A stretch of 64,000 nucleotides of DNA from Sporopachydermia quercuum. Lineage: Eukaryota; Ascomycota; Sporopachydermiomycetes; Sporopachydermiales; Sporopachydermiaceae. Shown here one piece after another: positions 1 through 8,786 of the stretch. Location: the NCBI GenBank assembly GCA_001599295.1, contig BCGN01000001.1, positions 1,612,001 to 1,676,000 of the forward strand, read 5' to 3'. Made by a program: the position numbers and the translations under genes. Position 1 is the stretch's first letter; every line of letters begins with the position of its first letter. Below the pieces are notes generated by a model that saw nothing but the letters and a program-made list of their open reading frames with translations, did no database searches and was not told the origin of the DNA.

Positions 1-723
1 CAATTCAAGGTTTTGACCTAGTTTACCTATCTTAACCATTTTATACCAAAAGAATCCTCGCGACATGCAGATCTAAAAACTAAGATAATTCTCAAAAAAG
101 CCAATATTTAATCCTATTTCTGTCTCGTATGGAAAATCTCTCCATTGAAAACCCCACTGCTCAAGTACACCTTATCTAAGAAATGGNCTCCGTGTCACGC
201 TTAATAATGACACAACCTCGAAAAGTTCCTTGTAATTCACGTGACAATCCCTACAATGCATCAGCCAAATTTGTACCATTCTGTGACTTTCTGTAGGCAA
301 AAAAAGAAAAGAAACATCCTTTTTCTCCCTTTCTCCTATATCCTTAAGTATGACCTAAACACACTTGTTATTATTGAACTGTTGATAGAATGAATAAGAA
401 GCATATAACAGTAGTTTTTTATTGATAACATTCTTCAAAAGTGGTGTTAGAGTTGTAATAATTTTTTTGTTGATTTCTAATATACATTTAAGCACTCAAG
501 GTACACAGATAGTTGAGAGTTGAAAGTTGAAGGTGACCAGAACAAGCGTTTGATGGTAGAACAGATAGTAGTTGTTTTTCCCAGTAGATAAAAGAACAGT
601 ATTGATTATAAGATATATAACAGCCTTTTTATATCATCAGAAGTTACCAGAACTGTTTCTCAAGATTCAAACAAGCAAACTACAAGAAAATAAAAAAGAA
701 AGTAATACGTAATATTATTCAGA
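1..723. other. Upstream region of CDC34
   Basis: No gene seen. The stretch is AT-rich with A- and pyrimidine-rich tracts (around 300-345). It holds one CACGTG hexamer at 238-243, about 480 bases before the CDC34 start, a candidate site for a Cbf1-like bHLH factor. One ambiguous base lies at 187. The promoter of CDC34 must lie here, but no TATA element stands out clearly. Confidence 0.6.
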
Positions 724-1640
724 ATGTCCAGTGGAAGTGCAGCTATCCTCGCTCGTCAATACAGAGAGTTAACAGACCCCAAGAAGGCTATTCCTTCATT
801 TCATATTGAAGTAAGTAGATATTGTAACGTACTGTTTTATGGAATGTAAATGATTCTTTGGATGAATTATGATACTAACTATTTTTCATAGCTTGAAGAT
901 GATGATATATATAGATGGTAAGTTAATGGTTTTCGTTTTCGCGTCTAATTAGTTCTGATACCAACAGAATAAACTTGATTGCTATAGATACATTACTAAC
1001 TAAATAAAACAGGAATGTTGGTGTTATGGTATTGAATGAAGACTCTATTTACCATGGCGGCTATTTCAAAGCTCAAATGAAGTTTCCTATTGACTATCCA
1101 TTCCACCCTCCTACATTCAGATTCACTCCTGCTATTTATCACCCAAATGTTTACAGAGATGGTAGATTATGCATTTCCATTCTCCATCAAGGTGGAGATC
1201 CAACGTCAGGAGAGTCTGATGCTGAAACATGGAGTCCCGCACAAACTGTTGAATCTGTATTGATTTCTATCGTATCTCTATTGGAAGACCCCAATACCGA
1301 TTCACCAGCAAATGTTGATGCTTCAGTGGATTGGAGGAAAGACAGAGAGGCATTTAATAAAAGGGTTTTGATGGACGTAGAACGATCAAAACAAGATATA
1401 CCNGAAGGCTTTGTTATGCCAAGCGCTTCCACAGCATACGTGTCATCAAAACCAAATCCGACACTTGAAGAACCTGTTGATGATGATTTCTGGTATGAAT
1501 CCGAAGATGATGATGAGGAAGATGAGGACGATATTAGTATTGATAGTGAAAGTTTAATGGAGCAGGACGATGATGATGATGACGACGAAGACGAAGAAGT
1601 AAGCAGCGCAAATGAGGATGAAGAAATTAAAGGAAAATGA
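724..1640 (+). CDS. CDC34: Ubiquitin-conjugating enzyme E2 Cdc34 (three exons)
   Basis: E2 enzyme that works with SCF ubiquitin ligases to build K48-linked chains on cell-cycle regulators. Exons 724-810, 892-917 and 1013-1640 join in frame to 246 residues; the start gives MSSGSAAILARQYRELTDP, the expected family N-terminus. The UBC fold runs over about residues 8-170. The catalytic cysteine is C91 in GRLCISILH, followed by the acidic loop (GDPTSGESDAETW) that marks the Cdc34/UBE2R class. The C-terminus is a very acidic tail with long Asp/Glu runs, as in Cdc34 homologues, where it binds the cullin basic canyon. Both introns have GTAAGT donors and perfect TACTAAC branch sites. Codon 38 (Trp) is split by intron 2. 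One ambiguous base at 1403 falls in a third codon position. DBF4 lies downstream in the same orientation, as in S. cerevisiae. Confidence 0.96.
811..891 (+). other. CDC34 intron 1 (81 nt)
   Basis: Donor GTAAGT at 811, branch site TACTAAC at 873-879, acceptor AG at 890-891. Branch A to acceptor G is 13 bases. Removal keeps frame between E29 and L30. Confidence 0.93.
918..1012 (+). other. CDC34 intron 2 (95 nt)
   Basis: Donor GTAAGT at 918, branch site TACTAAC at 994-1000, acceptor AG at 1011-1012, spacing again 13 bases. Splicing joins TG to G to restore Trp38 and the conserved start of the UBC core. Confidence 0.93.
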
Positions 1641-2411
1641 GTGTCTTTCCAACAATGCATACTAGGTACTTTCAGTCTTAATGGACTAATAGATTTCTGT
1701 TCTTACATTCTCGGAGTATCACAATATATTTGGATCAAATCCTGAAGAAGTATTGACATCAACAACATATCCAAATAACAAGGAAATATGAATAACAATG
1801 ACAATGACATTACAATTAAGATAGTTCATTGTTGAATCAGCAGCTGATCCTCGCAACATAATACCCTCTTTTTTTTCTTCTTGCTTATCCGCTATCACCA
1901 TTTATTTCTACTTTTTGTTTCTATGACTGGAATGTCAATTCTCCTCAGTGATCCTCATTTCTCTTTTTCTTTGTATTACATTTTATTTTGTTCCTCACAT
2001 CTGTCATTATATGGTTTTATTTCATTGGGTCTGGTTTTCGTTTGCTCTACTTTTCTGTCCTTTCTTGTCTTTTCCAATCAATAATTTAATAGATCGATCA
2101 AACAAACATTCGTTCACTCGCAATACTAACATCGATCTCTTTTCGTCATTGCTTCATTCCCTTTTATCATCTACATTGTTATATTCATGTTTTCATTCTT
2201 TTTTTTTGTTTTCAATCAGGTTTTCAGGTGGAAGTGTAACGTTATAATCTATTTCCGTTTATTATATTTAGTATCAGCACTGTTCTTAAGTTTCGTATTA
2301 TACAAGTTTATAGTGATTAAATGCTAAAACGATTTCATACATTAATCTCATTCTCCTGATCTCCCTCTCTGTATGATTATCAATCTCCACCATTCCTTAC
2401 CTATAAACGCT
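1641..2411. other. Convergent intergenic region, no gene seen
   Basis: Lies between the 3' ends of CDC34 and the EGO3-like gene. From about 1865 to 2265 the plus strand is strongly pyrimidine-rich (long T and TC runs). Short open frames here encode only low-complexity hydrophobic peptides and overlap one another; I take none as genes. It should hold both polyadenylation regions. Confidence 0.55.
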
Positions 2412-2849
2412 TCACTGAATAGCTCTTAAGTCTGACAGTCCTGACTGAGATAGCATCTCCGCTATTTGTGTTCCAATTATCTTCACTTCCCCTAAAGGTG
2501 CATCCAATTCACTAACCATCATCAGCAGCAGTTCTGAGTTTCCTGGAATTGTGAATACACTCACCGCAACATCATTGGTACTCAGGCTGAAGTATGTCGT
2601 CTTGGGATATATGGAACTATATTGGCTGTAGACACTACCACATAGCAAGGAGTAAAGTTTTATCTTNGGCCTATGTTCATTCTCAATTGCAGAACTTGAA
2701 TACACAGTACTTAGAACAGACCCAGAGACCGCTAGTAAGCTGCATACTTGCACACGACTTGAAGGTAATCCTGTGTGTAGACCATCAATTTCATCGTTGG
2801 GATTAACCACTTGAGCCAGAGCTCTGTGTAGTGCTTGACTTTTCAGCAT
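2412..2849 (-). CDS. Roadblock/LC7-like protein, Ego3/Slm4 (LAMTOR2) type
   Basis: 145 residues. The N-terminus MLKSQALHRALAQ closely resembles the start of LAMTOR2 (p14), and the remainder has the alternating hydrophobic pattern of a roadblock fold: a central strand region (VQVCSLLAVSGSVLSTV), a helix with SLLCGSVYSQY, then strands VAVSVFTIPGNSELLLMMV and a C-terminal helix. LAMTOR2 and yeast Ego3/Slm4 (162 residues in S. cerevisiae) scaffold the Rag/Gtr GTPases on the lysosome or vacuole for TORC1 signalling; that role is inferred from resemblance. It sits divergent from DBF4 and convergent with CDC34. A GTAAGT lies just upstream of the ATG but no upstream coding exon is visible, so a single exon is preferred. 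It could be another roadblock protein, but the length and N-terminus favour Ego3. Confidence 0.68.
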   Translation of the reverse strand: MLKSQALHRALAQVVNPNDEIDGLHTGLPSSRVQVCSLLAVSGSVLSTVYSSSAIENEHRXKIKLYSLLCGSVYSQYSSIYPKTTYFSLSTNDVAVSVFTIPGNSELLLMMVSELDAPLGEVKIIGTQIAEMLSQSGLSDLRAIQ

Positions 2850-3772
2850 TTGAACAGGAACTTACGCTGATGAACGAACCTATACTATAATATTCTACGC
2901 ACGTTCAAACCCTCTTTTGTATTTCAAACTATTGAAATCAGCCCGTACCACGCTAGTGATATAGTCCACGGTCTAAAGCTTCTAGTCTAGGCTTAAATGT
3001 GTAGATCGATCTCTGATGGTGATAGCATCTAAAAGATATATTTGATTTGTATGACATAACAGAAAAAAATGGGTTGGTGACAAAAACAAATGACATGCAG
3101 AATGTCAGAGAGTAAGCCTTCAACCAATCCATTCTTTTAAAGATAAAGGTTAGTACATAATAGTCTACCTGTTCAATAATTCTACACCTGGAATCTTTAC
3201 CTATTACAACCAGTAAATTTCCTATAAATTTTTATTATTGATAAAACAGACGAATTATCACTAAAAGAGGCTGAACCTCTATTGTCAACATTACCAGCTT
3301 TATCATGATATTGTCATATTAATCAGTCCCCCCCTACTTCTTTAGTCACTCGAATTACCTTCCCTTATGTCTCACGGGTATTTTACGCTTACGTAATCAC
3401 AAATATATAGTTTGCGCTTTTGTTTGTTTTGGAACAAACACTAACCGAATTTGGATGTTTGTATTCCTTGCTCTAGTAACCAACATTCCAACTAAAAGTC
3501 AAGCAAATTTCCAATCAGAGGGTCAGTTCCTCTGAAGTATCATCAATTCAAAACATTAGAATTGTAAAGAATAGTCAACAAAAGTAACTGCTCAACTAAC
3601 TAACCTTTTTATTATATCATACCCTCGTATTTGCTACTATAACGAATACTAACTAGTAGCAGTTGTCATTTCAACGGGGAGTATAGTATAGCCAAAAACA
3701 CCAAGCAATAAGTTGATATGAAGTTATAGAACGTATATATATGAATCACAGCGGTTAGACGATTGGATCAGG
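2850..3772. other. Divergent promoter region EGO3-like / DBF4
   Basis: No gene seen. Contains a C7 run at 3328-3334, branch-site look-alikes TACTAAC on the plus strand at 3647-3653 and on the minus strand at 3149-3155, and AACTAACTAAC near 3594. None pairs with a convincing donor, so I do not call 5'-UTR introns. It must hold both promoters. Confidence 0.5.
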
Positions 3773-5842
3773 ATGGAATCGTGGCAGAGGTCCAAAATCT
3801 CGAATGGAACTACCTCACGTAGTCCGTTGAAAGAACTAACCACTGAATTAAATATTGATGTTGATACGCGCTCAAGAAAGAAGTCAAAAACAACTGTTCA
3901 AAAGCAGTTGACAGATAGGAAAATTAAAAGTCAAGATCGTCAAACACAGGAGAAAACAGATGTATTCAATGACGATATTAAAGGACCCGTACTTTCAACC
4001 GCAGGTGGTTCAAATGCTGTGTCAGCAACAATTACTCCTGGTGCGACTCCAACTACTACTGATGATACTAATGCAAGGAATCCTACAGCTCAAACAGAAT
4101 CAAAAACTTTTGATTTAAGAGCATGGCGTAAGCAGTGGCGCGTTATCTTATCACATTCAGTTGCTTACTTCGATCCTCCAGATCCCTCAGATGCTAAAGA
4201 ATATGAAAAATCGAAGGCGACTTTGATATCTCTTGGTGTCAAATTTGCAAAGTTTTTCGATAAAACTGTTACTTTGCTCATAACTAGTAGACCCAGCGAT
4301 TCTACTGAGCTAATCTACAAAGCATCAAAGATGGGCATTAAAATCTGGTCTTATGAAAAATTGGTGAGATTTCTTGATAATTTATTAGACCGAGGCAAGT
4401 TTAGATCACCTGCGTTATCTACGTTACTAAGAGATGAGAAACTCTTTGGTCCAGCGGATAGAGATCCCAGAGCCAAACGTGATGATTATCACTATTTCAA
4501 AGGTCCCTATTTATTAGTACATGATATTTCTGGGGTTTATAAAACAGTCGTTACAAAGGAATATCCTAAAGTTGCCAATTCTGATTACGGAGCATGGCCT
4601 CAATTTCGATTATCTTATAATGGTAAATGTCCTTTTATTTTCAGTAGGCCGACATCTTCTATTCAGGAACGTTATAAGGAGGTTGGACGTATGAAGAAAC
4701 GTGATAAGATGCTGAAGATGCAGAATAGGAAGCGGAAACGTAGAGATGAATCAGGTATGGATTATGAAGAAGGGGAAGATGATGACGCTGATGACAACGA
4801 TGATGAGGAGGAGGCAGATGAAGAAGCTGAAGATGTTGACGTTGGAATGGAAGACAGTCAGGCGGAAAACAATAATGAGAAGGAAGAAGAGTTGATAGTT
4901 GCAGAGGAGAATGGAGATCCTGGTGGAAAGGAAGCCGAGGATCAAACCAAGATGGCAGAAGAGTGTCAGGAAGAAGACGATGATGGTGAGGAAGAGTCGG
5001 TTGATGATGAAGAGCAAGTAGAAGTTGAACTTGAAGAAGATGGAAGGAGGGGCACCACGGTCGAAAGCAAACAGCATGATACTCTCGAGTATCAAAATGA
5101 AAAAACAAATCATAACAATGATAAGAATCATATTAGTAATTTCAATGAAGAAGAGGAAGAAGAAGGTGATAATGAGGAGCATGAGGAACAGGATGAGGAA
5201 GGTATTGCTGATGGCAATGAAAATGAAGAAGAGCAAGAAGAAAGAAATGATAAGAAAGCATATTCCAACAGTCTTATGAGCAACATAAATGGAGATCGTG
5301 ATGAACTGCTTGCAGGTAAAACTCAATGTGAGGCTGACGGAACCAACTCAAAAGGTAATAATGATGAAACATATAAAGGCTCCAGCACTATCGCGAACAA
5401 CATTGGAGCTCATACAAATGATTCTAAAGTAAATGGAACTATGTGTGACAGTAGAGCTGAAACTTCAACTGCGACCAATGGTAGATTCTTTGAAATNACT
5501 GCATCGGGAGTGAATATGTCCACTGTAACATCTACAGCACGGTCATTNGTTCAATCTGGTGATAACGCTCAGAATGGCAATGGGCTTGGTCCAGCCACAG
5601 CTCAAGCATCAAAGGAAGTGAAGTCATTGAAGAAGAAGTTATTTGAAAAAAAGAAATCGTCCTCAAAACAAAAAGCAAAAGAAGATACCAGCGGATATTG
5701 TGAGAATTGTCGTGAGAAGTATGATGACCTTGCAGCGCATACCGTATCAAAGCGTCATAGAAGATTTGCTTTACAGGATTCAAATTTTAAAGCCATTGAT
5801 GATCTCATCGAAAAGATCAACCGTGATCAATATGGTTGGTAA
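3773..5842 (+). CDS. DBF4: Dbf4, regulatory subunit of Cdc7 kinase
   Basis: Activator of Cdc7 (DDK), which phosphorylates the MCM helicase to fire replication origins. The 689-residue protein shows the three Dbf4 motifs. Motif N (BRCT-like) is at about 113-200, starting RAWRKQWRVILSHSVAYFD. Motif M is at about 243-290 (GPYLLVHDISG through YNGKCPFIF), which contacts Cdc7. The C-terminal motif C zinc finger at about 640-665 is C-x2-C with two histidines (YCENCREKYDDLAAHTVSKRH). Between M and C lies a long acidic low-complexity stretch, about residues 330-500, and then a Ser/Asn/Thr-rich linker. The family is conserved only in the motifs, which fits. Two ambiguous bases (5497, 5548) fall in third codon positions. 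Upstream ATGs in frame are absent, so this start is simple. Confidence 0.95.
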   Translation: MESWQRSKISNGTTSRSPLKELTTELNIDVDTRSRKKSKTTVQKQLTDRKIKSQDRQTQEKTDVFNDDIKGPVLSTAGGSNAVSATITPGATPTTTDDTNARNPTAQTESKTFDLRAWRKQWRVILSHSVAYFDPPDPSDAKEYEKSKATLISLGVKFAKFFDKTVTLLITSRPSDSTELIYKASKMGIKIWSYEKLVRFLDNLLDRGKFRSPALSTLLRDEKLFGPADRDPRAKRDDYHYFKGPYLLVHDISGVYKTVVTKEYPKVANSDYGAWPQFRLSYNGKCPFIFSRPTSSIQERYKEVGRMKKRDKMLKMQNRKRKRRDESGMDYEEGEDDDADDNDDEEEADEEAEDVDVGMEDSQAENNNEKEEELIVAEENGDPGGKEAEDQTKMAEECQEEDDDGEEESVDDEEQVEVELEEDGRRGTTVESKQHDTLEYQNEKTNHNNDKNHISNFNEEEEEEGDNEEHEEQDEEGIADGNENEEEQEERNDKKAYSNSLMSNINGDRDELLAGKTQCEADGTNSKGNNDETYKGSSTIANNIGAHTNDSKVNGTMCDSRAETSTATNGRFFEXTASGVNMSTVTSTARSXVQSGDNAQNGNGLGPATAQASKEVKSLKKKLFEKKKSSSKQKAKEDTSGYCENCREKYDDLAAHTVSKRHRRFALQDSNFKAIDDLIEKINRDQYGW

Positions 5843-7023
5843 GTCACTTAGTTACGTGGCTATGTATTAATAATTCATTCTCATTTCCTCTTATGTATTT
5901 TTAGTATATTCATTATTGCATAGTCTATCTAGTTTAAATCTAATTTGAACATTTAATCATTCTGAGAGATGTAGGAAACTGGGAATCTCGGGATGTACAT
6001 TATTAGTAAAAATGAGATCAGCCCAAGACACAATTGATTGAAAGCTGTTACTAAAGTTATAATCTTCCTTTCTGACAGAAAAACCTGTGATAAATGATGA
6101 GAGTTTGATCTGTATTTCATTGTCTTTTGATTTCTTAAATTTTGATTATAAGATTCAATTTAAAGTTGGCAAAGGAATCAACATTGCATAACACTGCATA
6201 CTTGTGAATCTGGGCTCCAATGTAACCATCATAAGGATTTAATGAGATNAAATTGAAAATATGGGGATGGAAATAATTATTATTCTCTCACTGTTACTAA
6301 ATTAATATAATTAAAATTATGCAAAGTAATGTAAACATAAGATTAAGTGATTCTTTTGCTATAGGAGACTGTTACCAGCTCAATAAAATTTAGAATTCTA
6401 TTAAGGTTCTCGTAAAGCTTTTTTTATGGTTTAAACTACCTTTGATCATCTATTTATCAAGTGAAACATCCTGTTTACTTGAAAACTCCGTATAATAAGA
6501 CTAAACTGAAAAGTTTTAATCTCATTGTTGCACCACTATGAGGTTAATAAAAACTTCCGTTTTCTTCAGAACGGCCAACTTTTCCTCTTTCCATACCACA
6601 AACAAGCAACAGTATTGCTAGTATGCCACTGATATGCACAGCCGAGTAACTTCATTCTACATCTGGAACTCAACTTCCTATTTGATCTATTGATCTCTCT
6701 TCGAAACATTAATTCCCTTTCCAGCATGCATTATAATAATTTTTTTTATATTTTCATCTTTTTTTCTCAGCTTTTCTCTTTCTTTACAATACACCAATAT
6801 ATTGCTATTCAACAACTATTCATCTTAGGTTTCTTGATCATTTTCTACTAAACAGTTGAAATTGATAACTGTTTCCCATATTTCTTCCAACTTTCTGTTA
6901 GTCAGATAAGTACATACTCAAACTATCAGGTATACCAGTGGTTCATTCGCATTCATACATCAGTAAAGTTCAACTAATCATCAATTGGTTATTCACTGAT
7001 TTGAGTATAAGTTGTTTGTCGAA
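5843..7023. other. Intergenic region DBF4-TSR4, no gene seen
   Basis: About 1.2 kb, very AT-rich, with stops in all frames. A polypyrimidine stretch at about 6737-6790 lies some 240 bases before the TSR4 start and may be promoter sequence. A TGATGA C-box look-alike near 6095 has no D box at suitable distance. One ambiguous base at 6249. Confidence 0.55.
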
Positions 7024-8394
7024 ATGAGTACTAGCCGTAATATAAACGAGGATGGATATTCATCGTCAGATGAAGAGCTTGATTACTCAAATGATACTCC
7101 TACCTTTCTGGCATTTGTGGATAAACGTGTTGAACTGAATGATGAGATAACAATTGAAGATACATTTGCTGGAGGCCAACCTGTAAGTANTTTCAACCTT
7201 TTTGCTTGATTTAACTGATAAAAAGAAAAAATGGGAAATATCTTTTTTAGTGAACAGTTAACTAACAATTCACAGCTTTGGCTAGGAAGTANTATACCAA
7301 AATCTGATCTATTAACTTGCAAAATTTGTAGTAAGCCCCTATCATTATTAGTGCAAGCTTATGCTCCATTAGAAGATCAAAATTACGATAGAATTATCTA
7401 TGTTTTAGGTTGTAAAGATAATAAATGTTTCAAGAAAGATGGTTGTATCAGAGCTATCAGAGGAGTTAGGAAAGATGAAAAGAAAATAGCAATGAAACAT
7501 CATGCGCATGAAGCAGAGAAGGCTTTACTAGAAAAGAAGAACCAAGCTGAAAAGTTGGCTGAAGAGAAAGCAAGAGAAAAACTAGCGACACTTGGATCAG
7601 CAATTTTTGGAGGTTCTGGAATCGAAAGTAATCCATTCGCGAATCCTTTTGCTAGTGGTAATAGTAATGTATCTTCAGGTAAGGATAATGCTGGTACAAA
7701 AGACGAAGGAAAAAATAAAGATAAAGGTTCACAACAGGAAACTAAGAATCAAGAACCAAAGTCAAATTCAGATTCAGAAACAGCATTATCAGCTTCATTT
7801 TCTGATCCAATTACAACTCCCGGTAGTTTCAACCGAGATATACCATCATATCCAGCATACTTTCTTTATGTTGAGGAAGAATCATTGAAACAATCAAGCA
7901 AATCCAAATTTGACACCCAGAACATTCAAATAGAAGAAGAATCAACAGAAGATGATGGTGAAGTATCATCCAAGATCAAGAAACTACAATCAGTCGAATC
8001 AGATATTATGAAACAAGTGAGTTTAGATGAAACCTTTACTCATTTCACTGAAATCGTTGAAATGAACAGTTCTCAAATACTAAGATACAATTTGAGTGCT
8101 AGACCGCTATTATACAGTTCAAAGGATAATATAGCAGAGTTGTTTCTTAAAACAGCAAATGGACATAGTAGTAAAAATGTGATTCCGAAATTGAATGAGT
8201 CCGGATCAGATCGAGTATTTGAATTGCAATTGATGCCAGGGCTGATATCTCTATTGGAAAAAGGAGGAGATTTGATTAGTGGTATGGAATGGGGAACTAT
8301 TATAGTTGGTACGGCCGAAGATGATTGGTGTGGTGAATTAGATGATGAAGGAGTTGCGTATGTTGAAGAATGGGTTGGTATTCAATGGGAGTAG
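7024..8394 (+). CDS. TSR4: Tsr4-like 20S pre-rRNA processing factor (PDCD2 family)
   Basis: Cytoplasmic PDCD2-family protein; in yeast Tsr4 is the dedicated chaperone of ribosomal protein uS5 (Rps2) and is needed for 40S maturation. Exons 7024-7182 and 7276-8394 give 425 residues (S. cerevisiae about 408). Splicing joins GGQP to LWLGS, restoring the conserved PDCD2 N-terminal motif just before the zinc-binding cysteines (TCKIC at about 67-71, GCKDNKC at about 98-104). After a Lys/Glu/Ala-rich helix and a low-complexity linker, the PDCD2_C region occupies about 225-420 (ITTPGSFNRDIPSYPAYF, DETFTHFTEIVEMNSSQILRY, MEWGTIIVGTAEDDW). The first ATG (7024) is used; an upstream in-frame TTG is ignored. 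It is tail-to-tail with IFM1, as in S. cerevisiae. Confidence 0.92.
7183..7275 (+). other. TSR4 intron (93 nt)
   Basis: Donor GTAAGT at 7183, branch site AACTAAC at 7260-7266, acceptor AG at 7274-7275, only 10 bases from branch A to acceptor G. The phase-0 junction restores GGQP|LWLG. An ambiguous base sits at position 8 of the intron. Confidence 0.9.
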
Positions 8395-8786
8395 CTGTAG
8401 ATGATGATTGGTCGGTTCTCGTAGGAATGTATAAATGTCTGAATAAGGAGTAAATTATTGACGGAATTAAATCTGTCAGAATTATAAAGCTGTTGATATG
8501 TGATTATAAACACTGTTGATATATTCAATATAAGTTTTGCTACCGTTGAGAGCATAATAATGTTTTGTTTTGATGAGCTTATAAAGAACTAAACCTACCA
8601 CTACTATTATTACATTTCTCCTTCAATAGTAGATCATCAAATCTATCTAGCCATTTCTACATAAACTAGACATATATAATAAATTCATCTATTTTAGTTG
8701 TATGTACAAGATTCATATAATCACATCACAGTCTACTAATGGTCCTAAATAATTATTACGCCGATTCCTTTGGCTATAAGCCTCAA
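8395..8786. other. Convergent 3' region TSR4 / IFM1
   Basis: 392 bases between two stop codons, AT-rich, no open frame of note. Holds both 3' UTRs and presumably both poly(A) sites. Confidence 0.6.

Noticed and set aside
1187-1660. Long antisense frame over the CDC34 tail (poly-Ser)
   Set aside because: It is the mirror of the Asp/Glu-rich tail repeats; no start context or family and opposite to a certain gene.
2903-2911. tRNA B-box look-alike GTTCAAACC
   Set aside because: The flanking bases do not pair into a T-stem and no A box lies at the right distance.
3647-3653. TACTAAC upstream of DBF4 as evidence of a 5'-UTR intron
   Set aside because: No convincing donor within a normal distance and the DBF4 frame needs no upstream exon.
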